Shown: positions 17,821 to 26,927 of the stretch, in pieces | Numbering within the stretch: the first letter of the stretch is position 1 | How the letters are laid out: every line of letters begins with the position of its first letter | Assembly (NCBI GenBank): GCA_963788305.1 | Contig: CAWBGK010000022.1 | Location: 62,001 to 126,000 of the forward strand | From: UTCFX2 sp963788305 | Lineage (GTDB): Bacteria; Chloroflexota; Anaerolineae; Anaerolineales; UBA4823 | Reading direction: 5' to 3' | DNA length: 64,000 nucleotides | Translations under genes and position numbers: made by a program | Notes under the pieces: model-generated | Told to the model about the DNA's origin: nothing | Seen by the model: the letters and a program-made list of their open reading frames with translations, nothing else | Database searches by the model: none

Positions 17821-19611
17821 TTAGATATTGAAACCGGTCTGGTAGAGGGAATTGTAAATTCCACCCAGGGCGATCAGCTCAGAATGGCGACCCTGCTCGC
17901 GAATGCGACCATCTTCGATGACCACAATCCGGTCGGCGTGAACAATCGTCGAAAGCCGATGAGCGATCACAAATGAAGTTCGAGCGCTCAGCAAGCGGTC
18001 AAGAGCGGACTGGATTAACAGCTCGGTTTGCGCGTCGACGCTGGAGGTGGCTTCGTCGAGGATCAGGATGCGAGGATCAGCCAGAAGGGCGCGGGCAAAG
18101 GAGATCAGCTGGCGCTGACCGACAGAAAGGATCACCCCGCCTTCTTCAACAGGCGTCTCGTAGCCAAGCCGCAGCTTTGAGATGAATTCATGGGCTCCGA
18201 CCGCGTGGGCAGCGGCTTCGACTTGCTCATCGCTCGCCTCTAATTGACCAAACCGGATGTTCTCAGCCACCGTCCCTGAAAAAAGGAACGGATCCTGGAG
18301 GACGATACCCATCTGGCGGCGAAGGCTGATCTGAGATACCTCACGCAAATCATAACCGTCAATCAGCACCCGGCCTACGGTTGGGTCGTAAAAACGGCTG
18401 ACCAGCTTGACAAGGGTCGTCTTTCCGGCTCCGGTCTTACCGACCAGCGCCACCGTCTCGCCCGGGGAGATATCCAGGTCGATCTCTTCCAGGACGAGGC
18501 TGGGGTCATCCGAGTAGTTGAATGAGACTCGCTCGAAGCGAACGGCGCCTTCAATTGGAGGGATTTCTATCGCATCAGGCCTGTCGGCGACCTCGGGAGG
18601 CGTATCGAGCAGCGCAAGGATCCGCTCACCGCCGGCCATCGTCGATTGGAGCGAATTATAGCGCTGGCTCAGGTCGCGGATTGGATCGAAGAGCCGTTCA
18701 ATATACAGCACAAAAGCAACAAGCACTCCCGGCGTGATCGCTCGAAGGGCATCCGGATCAAGCACGGCCTTGCCCACCAAACCAGACTACCAGCGCGATT
18801 GCGACCGCCCCAAGCAGGTCGATCCCGGCGGGGAAGGCAGCGGCAATGCGCGCAGCCTGAAGGTTCGCGTCCAGGTTGCCCCGGTTGACCTGGTCGTGAA
18901 AGAAGGAGTAATTTCTGTCCTGGCGCGAGAAAGCCTGGACAACGCGCACAGCGTTGATGTTTTCGGCGAGAACCGAATTGACCCAGCTGATCGCGACCCG
19001 AACGGTCCGATAATTTTGTCTTGCTCGCCTCCGGAAACCAACCGTCAAGACGATCATGAGCGGCAGGACCAGAAAGGTGATCAGCGCGAGCCTTGGGTTC
19101 AGGAAGACCATCGCCAGGAGAATGCCGATCACGGTAAACATATCGCGCGCCGCAGCGAGGAGCGCCCATGTGATGAATTCGCGCAAGACCGAGACATCGT
19201 TGATCAACCTGGTAATCACCCGCCCCACACTGTAGCGGGTGTAGAAACCGAGCGAGAGCTGCTGCAGATGTGAAAAAAGCTGGTCGCGCAGATCGTAGAT
19301 GATCGATTGCCCGACCCTGACCATGATGTTGACGCGCAGGAATATCGACAGCCACTGCAACGAGATCGCTCCCAGATACAGCAGCACCGCCCTTGCAAGA
19401 GCTTCGCGTGAGCCTGCTTCCATCCCAGAATCGACCGCCATCTTCACCAGCAGCGGGCCGGCGACCTGCGCTGCAGAATTCAGCGCCATCAGCAGCAATG
19501 AAAAGACTGACTTTGCCCGTATACGGCTTGAAATAGGCCGCCAACCGGCGCTGCGACCTGCGGGTCGTAGCCCTTCATGACGATGTCTTCAACGTTCGGC
19601 GGGTTCTGCAT
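17821..19611 (-). CDS. heterodimeric ABC exporter subunit with consensus catalytic Glu, three frameshifts
   Basis: Half-transporter of the multidrug/lipid exporter type, about 595 residues after correction, with six membrane segments then an ATPase domain. Walker A is GKTGAGKTT, the Q-loop is MGIVLQDPFLF, Walker B is ILILDEATSSVD with the catalytic Glu, and the switch His is in IAHR. The signature is degenerate (LSVGQRQ instead of LSGGQRQ). The frame shifts near 19550, 19500 and 18775, each fitting one extra base. The start ATG at 19611 overlaps the end of the upstream partner gene by 23 bases. Together they form one exporter; the substrate is unknown. Confidence 0.85.
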
Positions 19612-21457
19612 CGTCTTCGTTTCCGTTTTGATAGGGTTCAAAATGATAACCTGAAACCCTGGTGGTTGAGGGATCTGTCGGGGATGAGAGATTGTACCCT
19701 TCGAGTCCTTCCGAGGGAGGATATGGGTCTGCCTGGTCACGCAGCTGAAGATCAAAAATTTGCCGATAAAGACCGCCTTGTTGAAGCAGGGTCTCATGCC
19801 TGCCGCGCTCCACGATCCGACCGTCCTGAATCACGAGGATCATGTCCGCCCGCCGGACGGTAGAAAGGCGGTGGGCGATCACAAAAGTGGTCCGCCCCTG
19901 CATGAGCTGATCCAGCGCGGCCTGGATCTGCTTCTCGGTTTCGGTATCGACGCTCGAGGTCGAGTCATCCAGGATCAAGATGCGCGGGTCCATCAGCAGG
20001 GCGCGGGCGATCGCGATCCGCTGGCGCTGCCCGCCGGAAAGGGTGATCCCGCGCTCACCCACGACTGTCTGATATCCATCCGGCAGATCGCAGATAAAAT
20101 CGTGGGCCTGGGCAGCCCGGGCTGCGGACTCGATTTCCTCCTGGGAAGCCTCCGGACGACCGTAGGCGATATTCTCTGCGATTGAAATCGAGAAGAGCAG
20201 CGAAGTTTGAAGCACAATCCCAATCTGACTGCGCAGCGATGTCAGATCCACCGTGCGTATGTCGATCCCATCTAGTCGGACTGATCCTTCGCTCGGATCG
20301 TAAAAGCGCGGGATCAAATTTACAAGCGAAGTCTTCCCCGAACCCGTCGGCCCGATCAGGGCGACGATCTGGTTCGGCTGGACGTGCAGATTCACTTCCT
20401 CAAGCGCCGCGATCGTCTGCTGGAGGTAGTGCAGGCTGACCCGCTCCAGCTCGACTTCACCCCGAAGTGGGGGAAGCACCTGAGCGCCTGGAAGGTTCCG
20501 GATCTCTGGCTCAAGATCGAGGATTTCATATGTTCGGCGGGCGCCGGCAGAAGCTTCACCAGCAGTGTTCATGAGGAATACAAGCTGCTGAGCCGGCTGG
20601 GCCAGCAACAGCAGGTAGGCGTTAAACGCAATCACCTCACCGACAGTCATCTCGCCTCGCAGAACCATATTCCCGCCAAACCAGAGGATCAAGATCGTGC
20701 CAAGCGAGACGAGGAAATGGCTGGTCGGCATAATAAATGCGAAAATACTGTTCACACGGACACGGGCATCGTAAAGCGCCTGATTTCGAACCGCAAAGCG
20801 CGTGATTTCGTGTTTTTCACGGGCAAAGGCTCGGACGACCTGCACCCCACTGACGTTCTCCTGGACGATTGCCGAAAGGTCCCCGAGAGCCACGTCGATC
20901 CGGTAGAAGAACTCTCCGACACGCCTGCCCCAACTCGTCGTCATCAGCACGAGCGGGACCAATGGGAGCAAGGCGATCACCGCCAGCGCGCTGGACTGGT
21001 AGAACAGCAGCGCGACGACCCCCAGCGAAAGCAGCGCCAGGCGGATGAACTCCACCACTCCAAAACCGGCGAACCGCTCGATGGCTCGCACATCTTCAAT
21101 ACAGCGGCTGATTAACTGACCGGTCTGCGAACGGTCATGGAATGAAAAAGGAAGGTTCTGGATATGGTCGTAGAGCTGGTTGCGGAGGTCGTAGCCGATC
21201 CAATTTGCGATCCGCTCACTGCGGTAGCGCTGCTGATAGAGCATCGCCGAACGCGTCAAACCGATCCCCAGGAGCAGCAGCGCCATCCAACCGATGTAGC
21301 GCGCCGAACGCTCCGCCAGCCCAATATCGATCACCTGCCGGATGATCGTCGGGATCGCCAGCTGGACAGCGGTCAGGATTAATGTTATGAGCAGGACAAT
21401 CGCGATGGACGGCCAATAAGCCCGCAGCACGGGCTTGAGCCGAATCAGGTCTTTCAT
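19589..21457 (-). CDS. heterodimeric ABC exporter subunit with degenerate catalytic site
   Basis: Intact half-transporter of 622 residues: six membrane segments (to about residue 310) and an ATPase domain with Walker A GPTGSGKTS, a canonical signature LSGGQRQR and switch His in IAHR. Walker B reads ILILDDSTSSVD, with Asp in place of the catalytic Glu. Its partner has the Glu but a degenerate signature. This is the reciprocal pattern of known heterodimeric exporters with one dead and one live ATP site. A polar tail of about 45 residues follows the ATPase domain. It is the first gene of the pair; no clear promoter was found. Confidence 0.9.
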   Translation of the reverse strand: MKDLIRLKPVLRAYWPSIAIVLLITLILTAVQLAIPTIIRQVIDIGLAERSARYIGWMALLLLGIGLTRSAMLYQQRYRSERIANWIGYDLRNQLYDHIQNLPFSFHDRSQTGQLISRCIEDVRAIERFAGFGVVEFIRLALLSLGVVALLFYQSSALAVIALLPLVPLVLMTTSWGRRVGEFFYRIDVALGDLSAIVQENVSGVQVVRAFAREKHEITRFAVRNQALYDARVRVNSIFAFIMPTSHFLVSLGTILILWFGGNMVLRGEMTVGEVIAFNAYLLLLAQPAQQLVFLMNTAGEASAGARRTYEILDLEPEIRNLPGAQVLPPLRGEVELERVSLHYLQQTIAALEEVNLHVQPNQIVALIGPTGSGKTSLVNLIPRFYDPSEGSVRLDGIDIRTVDLTSLRSQIGIVLQTSLLFSISIAENIAYGRPEASQEEIESAARAAQAHDFICDLPDGYQTVVGERGITLSGGQRQRIAIARALLMDPRILILDDSTSSVDTETEKQIQAALDQLMQGRTTFVIAHRLSTVRRADMILVIQDGRIVERGRHETLLQQGGLYRQIFDLQLRDQADPYPPSEGLEGYNLSSPTDPSTTRVSGYHFEPYQNGNEDDAEPAER

Positions 21458-21598
21458 ATTTGTTGAACAGCTCGGTTTTTTGACTTTACCAGCAGGTTCG
21501 GAAGAACCATTCGGATTTAACTTAATCCTACCATAAACTATGACTGGTCAGGAACTACCATTTCTCAAGGTTTCGTCCAAAAATGCGAGGACAGTTCC

Positions 21599-21657
21599 TT
21601 GACTTTTTTCCTGCTCCCAGCTATAATATTGATAAATAATATCTTAATTATTATAAT
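21599..21657 (+). promoter_or_regulatory. two tandem sigma70-type promoters before the Ser/Thr kinase gene
   Basis: The 400-base gap 21458-21857 contains TTGACT (21599-21604) with TATAAT (21622-21627), and TTGATA (21629-21634) with TATAAT (21652-21657). Both have 17-base spacers. The -10 regions form a direct repeat TATAATATTG exactly 30 bases apart in an AT-rich stretch. Transcripts would have leaders of about 195-225 bases. Nothing else was recognised in this gap, and no convincing promoter for the divergent ABC operon was seen. Confidence 0.7.
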
Positions 21658-21857
21658 ATTGTTGGCAGGACTGATCAGTCCTCTCGATAGAGATGATCAT
21701 CCATGCCTGGCATCAAAAACCAAAATTTGCAGCAATCTCGAAATTGCAAGGTTGCTGTAAATATTTAAGGATGCCCCAGGCTGCACTTTTTGGTAAGCGG
21801 TACTCATTTTTCATCAGAACCCTGAGGATATGCAGGAATGAATTTTGGAGGGAAGCA

Positions 21858-24205
21858 ATGGCGAGTTTTAACAGGATAGGTACAACTCTCGGCGGCAGGT
21901 ATCAAATCCAGGAACTGCTCGGCCAGGGAGGTATGTCCTCCGTTTATAAAGCCCTGGATCCAAATCTGCAGCGGATTGTCGCAGTCAAGATGATCCACCC
22001 GCATATGTCGGGGGATCCAAAGTTTTCCGCTCGATTTGAGGACGAAGCGCGGGCAGTCGCCCGACTGCGCCACCCCAATATCGTGCAGGTATTCGATTTT
22101 AACCATGATGAAGATGTCTTTTACATGGTGCAGGAATACCTTCCCGGCGAGTCGCTCCAGGCCATGCTGCACAGGTACCAGCTGAGTGGGGAAAAATTGT
22201 CCCCAGAAGAGGCGATCCGTTTCACCATGGGGATTTGCTCGGCGATCGACTATGCCCACAAACTTGGGATGATCCATCGCGATATAAAGCCGGCCAATAT
22301 CATGATCGACGAGCGGGGCCAGGCAATCCTGATGGATTTTGGGATCGTCAAGCTGCAGTCGGGGGATTCGCACACGACTACCGGGACGATCGTCGGTACG
22401 ATCGCCTATATGCCTCCCGACCTGATCCGCGGAGATCCACCGGAGCCTCGCTCTGACATTTACTCTCTCGGCGTCACGCTGTTCGAGATGCTGACAGGTC
22501 AGCTGCCTTTCCACTCGGATTCGGCGATCACGCTGATGATGATGGTTCAGAATAACCCTGTCCCGGACCTGCACCAGCTCCGAACGGATATCCCGGAGGA
22601 CCTGGTCGCAATTATCAAGAAATCCCTGGCAAAAAACCGGGAAGACCGTTTCCGGACGGCTGGAGAAATGGGCACGGCACTTAATAGAGTATTGGATTCT
22701 ATTCAAAATGGGGATGCCAGCTGCCGATATGCAGCCAGACAGCACCCTGGTGCAGGGAAAGCTCAATCCTGCGCTGTTGAGATCCTCAGCGCAGGCGCAA
22801 AACTGGCAGGAGCAAGGTCCAGCTGCCCAGACCGGTTTAGCGACTTCCAACGGCAGCCCGGCCTACCCGACAGGCGCATCAAAGTCCGTGACCGTTGTGC
22901 CGGACGCCAGCCTAACGACCGGATCCGTCGCAGCGGTTCACGAACCTGCACTGCCAAAAGCAGCAAAAGATCATGGATCAGGTCGAAGAGCAGGTATCTG
23001 GATTGGTGCAGGAGTTTTCCTGGTCGTTCTGCTCCTCAGCGACAGGGTTTGTTTTCCGCAGGTCGGCTCGAAATCAGCGAATCGCGGAAGGGCGAGACAA
23101 CTCAGCCAGCTCGACGCTCGCAGTACCTGCACCTGCAGCTCTTGCTACCCAGACAATCGGCGGCGGTTGTTCTGCCAACTGCAACCACGGCACCCGCAAT
23201 GGTTGTGGCGGTACCAACTGAAAACCATTCGATGGAAACTTCTCCGCTTGAAACCCCACAGCTGGCGCCCACTTCCATGGCAATCTCTCAGCGCAGCGCC
23301 AGTCCATCCCCCTCGATATCCCTTTTATCCAGCTCAGTCCGATTCAGATCGACAATCAGGACCGCTACGTGGTCGATTTTGAGGTTCTAAACCTGGACAA
23401 GACCGCCCGTGGAGACCGCGCTCATTTCTATTTCAATACTGCGCCGCTCACAATTTCGGGTGTTCCGCAGGAAGGATTCTTTTCGATCTTTACCGAGGTG
23501 CCGCCATATATGGGATTGAAAACCACGGCTCGTGATCGAAGCGCAGTCGAGCTATGCGTATTGGTCGCCCATTTCGACGGGAACATGATCCCCGGCAGCG
23601 GAACCTGCCGACCACTCCCAGACGTGAATTCAATTACTTCTAACTCTGAGACAATCTGTCGATATGGACCGGGAGAGGAGTATCCGGAGATACGAACGAT
23701 TAACTTCGGTCGCTCAGCCCTCGTCGAAGGGCTTTCCCCGGACGAGAGCTGGTGGTTTGTCCGTAATCCGGCCGAGAAGACGGAAAACTGCTGGGTTTCT
23801 AATGCGACGACCACTTTCAATGGGGATATCACCGAGCTGAGCATGGTTCAACCTCCCCCTATACCCACGGGATTGGCATTCGGTTCCGGTCCATTCGTGG
23901 AAATCAAGCAAATATCTGTCAACGACCAGGCTCGCTTCGTCGTTGAGTATATTTCTCACAATTTCAGCGAGAAATACCCGGGCACCCACATGCACTATTT
24001 CTTTAACACTGTGCCGGAAAATGAGATTGGGATCGACAACGGATCCGGGAACCGCTTGAGCTGGGGAGGTCCATCGCCCTTCAGCGGTTATAAGGTCAGC
24101 GATGTCCCGCCTGGCGCTGACAGCCTGTGCGTGCTGGTCGCCAATCCTGACCACACGGTCCAGCCGGCTTCTGGCAACTGTTTTAAGCTGCCAGAAGCAC
24201 CTTGA
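21858..24205 (+). CDS. membrane Ser/Thr protein kinase with extracytoplasmic SH3b-containing sensor, several frameshifts
   Basis: PknB-like kinase, about 780 residues after correction. The start ATG 21858 follows TTGGAGGGA. The kinase domain (about 15-275) has GQGGMSSVYKA, ATP-binding Lys44, catalytic Asp142 in HRDIKPANIM and Asp160 in DFGIVK; the APE motif is altered to PPD. A Ser/Ala-rich juxtamembrane linker, a membrane helix (GIWIGAGVFLVVLLL) and a Thr/Pro-rich stalk follow. The outer part has two similar modules (around IQIDNQDRYVVDFEVL and ISVNDQARFVVEYIS) flanking an SH3b-like domain (ICRYGPGEEYPEIRTI). Frames change near 22700, 23040, 23160 and 23300. It ends 25 bases from the convergent phosphatase gene. 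Confidence 0.82.
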
Positions 24206-24230
24206 TTTTTCAGGGTATGCTGGAGTAAAC

Positions 24231-26080
24231 CTAATCCTTCCGACGCAGCGATATCATCGTGATATCGTCGAATTGAAGCGTCTCGAGGATGTGTTCGTTC
24301 AGTCGGATGTATACCCGGTTTAGAAGCTCGGAGGCTGAATTTTGAGGGTGATTAAGCAGATCTTTGAGCTTCGGCTTGCCAAATTTTTCACCAGATGAGT
24401 TCTTCGCGTCAGGGACGCCATCCGTGTATCCAAATACCGTGTCTCCGGGTTGGATGTAGACTGAATTGATCGCGAATTTTGCATCCGCAAAAACTCCCAA
24501 CGCCGGTCCCGTTGGCGCAAGCGAAGCCTTCAGCTCCCCATTTCTTCCGATTACCATCGGTGGTTCGTGCCCGGCGTTGATGTAATAGAGCTTGTTCGAC
24601 GGGACATCGAGAACCCCAAAGAAAACGGTCGCGAACATGTTCGCATCCATATGGTGGCTGGCAATATATGTATTTGTCTGCATGATGGCGTTGTTCAGTG
24701 CGGTAGCTCCTACAGAGCGGTTCAAGCCGGGTGGTGCGAAGCTCACCAGGAACTACAGAACCGATCTCTAAGAGGGTCAGGAACTGCTCCTGGTAGTACT
24801 GCTCCGCAAATGAATGGAGCAGGCTGCGGAAAAGCGCCATGAACAGCGCTGCTCCGACACCCTTATCGCAGACATCCCCGATGATGAAGGCGAGGCGGTC
24901 TTCATCCGCCAGGGTGAAGATGTCGTAAAAATCTCCAGAAACCTCGCGCGCCGGATCGAGCAGCCCGGCCGTCTCGTAGCCGGGAAGCTGAGGCAGCACG
25001 CTCGGGAGGAAACCCAGCTGGATCTGCCGGCCGACTTTCAAATCCTGCTCGAGCTTCACATAATTTTGCTGTTCCAGGAGCAGCATCTGGGTATTGAGCA
25101 CGACAGCTGCCTGAGAGGTGAGCGATTCGACCACCAGCTTGTGGTATTCGTTGAACGGCTTAATCACCCCGGTCTCGGGATCCATTGCGTTCAGGAGCTG
25201 GAGCACACCAATCACGCGGCCTTCATGATTTTTGAGCGGCACCGTTAAGATGGATACGGTTCGATAACCAGTTTTCTTGTCGAATTCCTTCGTCCCGGAA
25301 AAGTCGAAGTGGGCTGCGTTATATACATCCGGGATCTGGATTGTGGATGCCAGTCGAGGCGACATAGCTTGCCACGTTCCGCATATTGGGCTCACGGGTG
25401 GCGAAATCGAATAACGGGAGCGGCTCAAAGTCGATCGGTTCGCCGGATATGCCACCCCGTTTTATCCCAAGAGAATCGGTGTACATAATCTTGAATGCAA
25501 GCCGGTCGTCATCCGTCCTCAAATAAAGCGTCCCGGCATCTGAATTGCAGATTTTCTTCGCTTCGAAAAGCATCCTTTCGAGCAGGTGATCGATATTCCC
25601 CTCCTGAGACATGGCAATCCCCAACGGAAGGATGTCTTTCTCCATCCTGAGGCGCAGATTGAACAGGTCTTTGAGGGTGTCATTCAGCAAGTTGAGCAGG
25701 TTTCTTCCAAGGATCGAGCTGAGGGTCGGATTGTTCTCAACGAGCTCGTGGAAGTCCTGCTGTTCGAAACGCAGCAGCTCGATCGGAGTATCCGTTGTGG
25801 CGGAGTAAATATGTTTTACACCGTCATACAATCCGATTTGCCCGAAGATTTCCAGGGTGCCCAGCCTATCCAGGATGAAATCATCTACATGGGTATGTAC
25901 TTCTCCATGCAGGATCAAGAACATGGCATTGCCTTCTTCGCCTTCTTTGACGATCACGGTGTTCGGGGAATAAAACGCAGTCTTCGCCCGTCTTGCCAGA
26001 TCCACGAGAACCTGTTCGGGCATTCCCCAAAACAGCCGCTCTTTTCTCAATATCTCGATGACTTCTTGAAATTGGTCCAA
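24231..26080 (-). CDS. cNMP-binding/GAF/SpoIIE-type PP2C phosphatase, two frameshifts
   Basis: Predicted RsbU/RsbP-like Ser/Thr phosphatase that would dephosphorylate STAS-domain anti-anti-sigma factors. It is about 615 residues: a cyclic-nucleotide-binding-like domain (about 15-130, with GEEGNAMFLILHGEV), GAF (about 155-310), a coiled linker, and the PP2C domain (EVSGDFYDIF, AFIIGDVCDKGVGAALFMA, YINAGHEPPMVI, FGYTDGVPDA, FDDITMISL). Frames change near 25345 and 24725. It is the last gene of the long minus-strand cluster, 12 bases after the RsbW-like gene, and faces the Ser/Thr kinase gene tail to tail. Confidence 0.85.
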
Positions 26081-26092
26081 GGAGTTGCCTTT

Positions 26093-26530
26093 CTATTCAC
26101 CCGATCCTGTTTGATCGGGCGGGATGTTGACAACGAATGTGTGGAAATTTTGTCCATCGGTGTATTCGTAGTGGAAGTCGTCCACTCCGCGCACAGCCAG
26201 GAAGACGCCCAAACCACCGATCGGACGTTCGCTAATCGGTTTATCCAGGTTGTCCGGATCCTTCTTACCGTATGGATCATATTCCTGGCTTGTGTCGGTC
26301 AACAGAATCGTGAGGCTGGAAGGTTGGAGTGCTGCAGAGATCAAAATCTCTCCCTCCAAACCGGCTTCTTCATACCCATGGGTCACGATGTTCGTGGCAA
26401 TCTCATCGACTGCCAGGCTGAGTCTGTAGATGGCCTTACGATCCAAACCGGCTTTCTCTCCAGCCTCCTTGACATACCCTCGGATGGCGGAGAGAGAATC
26501 GAGCGTTCCTGGTACGGTCAGCCCATCCAT
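26093..26530 (-). CDS. RsbW-like anti-sigma regulatory factor (Ser/Thr kinase)
   Basis: Small GHKL-fold kinase of 145 residues, the partner-switching component that binds either a target (classically a sigma factor) or an unphosphorylated STAS protein. The N-box is RLSLAVDEIATNIVTHGY, with Glu43 and Asn47. The G1 region reads DTSQEYDP, lacking the usual DxGxG form, and the G2 region is GGLGVFLAVRGVD. It lies 8 bases after a STAS gene and 12 bases before the PP2C gene, forming a complete STAS-kinase-phosphatase set. No sigma factor gene is present in the window, so its target is unknown. Confidence 0.88.
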   Translation of the reverse strand: MDGLTVPGTLDSLSAIRGYVKEAGEKAGLDRKAIYRLSLAVDEIATNIVTHGYEEAGLEGEILISAALQPSSLTILLTDTSQEYDPYGKKDPDNLDKPISERPIGGLGVFLAVRGVDDFHYEYTDGQNFHTFVVNIPPDQTGSGE

Positions 26531-26538
26531 GGATGTGC

Positions 26539-26880
26539 CTAGATCGTTTCGATTTCTGAAGCGATATATTCATCCATCACGATCACGCTCTGCACAAATC
26601 CTGTCATTGTGATGGTCTCGCGGATCGCTTCGGTAGGCTCAACGACGTATATATCGACCTGCGAACCCATTTTTTGCTTGGCGAAAATCAAAACGCGCAA
26701 GCCAGCGCTGGCCATGTAATCCAGACCCTTGAGCATTAGGACCAGCCGTTTGGCGTCCTGGTCGGCGGCTTTCTGGATTTCGCTGCGGAATTGATCGGCC
26801 ACGCTTGCATCGAGCTCTCCAACAAGCGTAATCATTGCAACCCCGGCAGGGGTCATCTTGAGTTCTGCGCTAAAAGCCAT
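26539..26880 (-). CDS. STAS-domain anti-anti-sigma factor (RsbV-like)
   Basis: Single STAS domain of 113 residues, the phosphorylatable switch partner of the RsbW-like kinase. The conserved phospho-acceptor is Ser58 in DYMASAGLRVLI. The N-terminal strand region AMITLVGELDASVADQF is typical. It sits directly upstream of the kinase gene. A second, distinct STAS gene lies on the other side of glgX, so this cluster has two potential switch inputs. Confidence 0.9.
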   Translation of the reverse strand: MAFSAELKMTPAGVAMITLVGELDASVADQFRSEIQKAADQDAKRLVLMLKGLDYMASAGLRVLIFAKQKMGSQVDIYVVEPTEAIRETITMTGFVQSVIVMDEYIASEIETI

Positions 26881-26927
26881 TTGTACCTCTCCTCATCTGA
26901 GTATCGTCTGATTATCTATCCGAAAGT

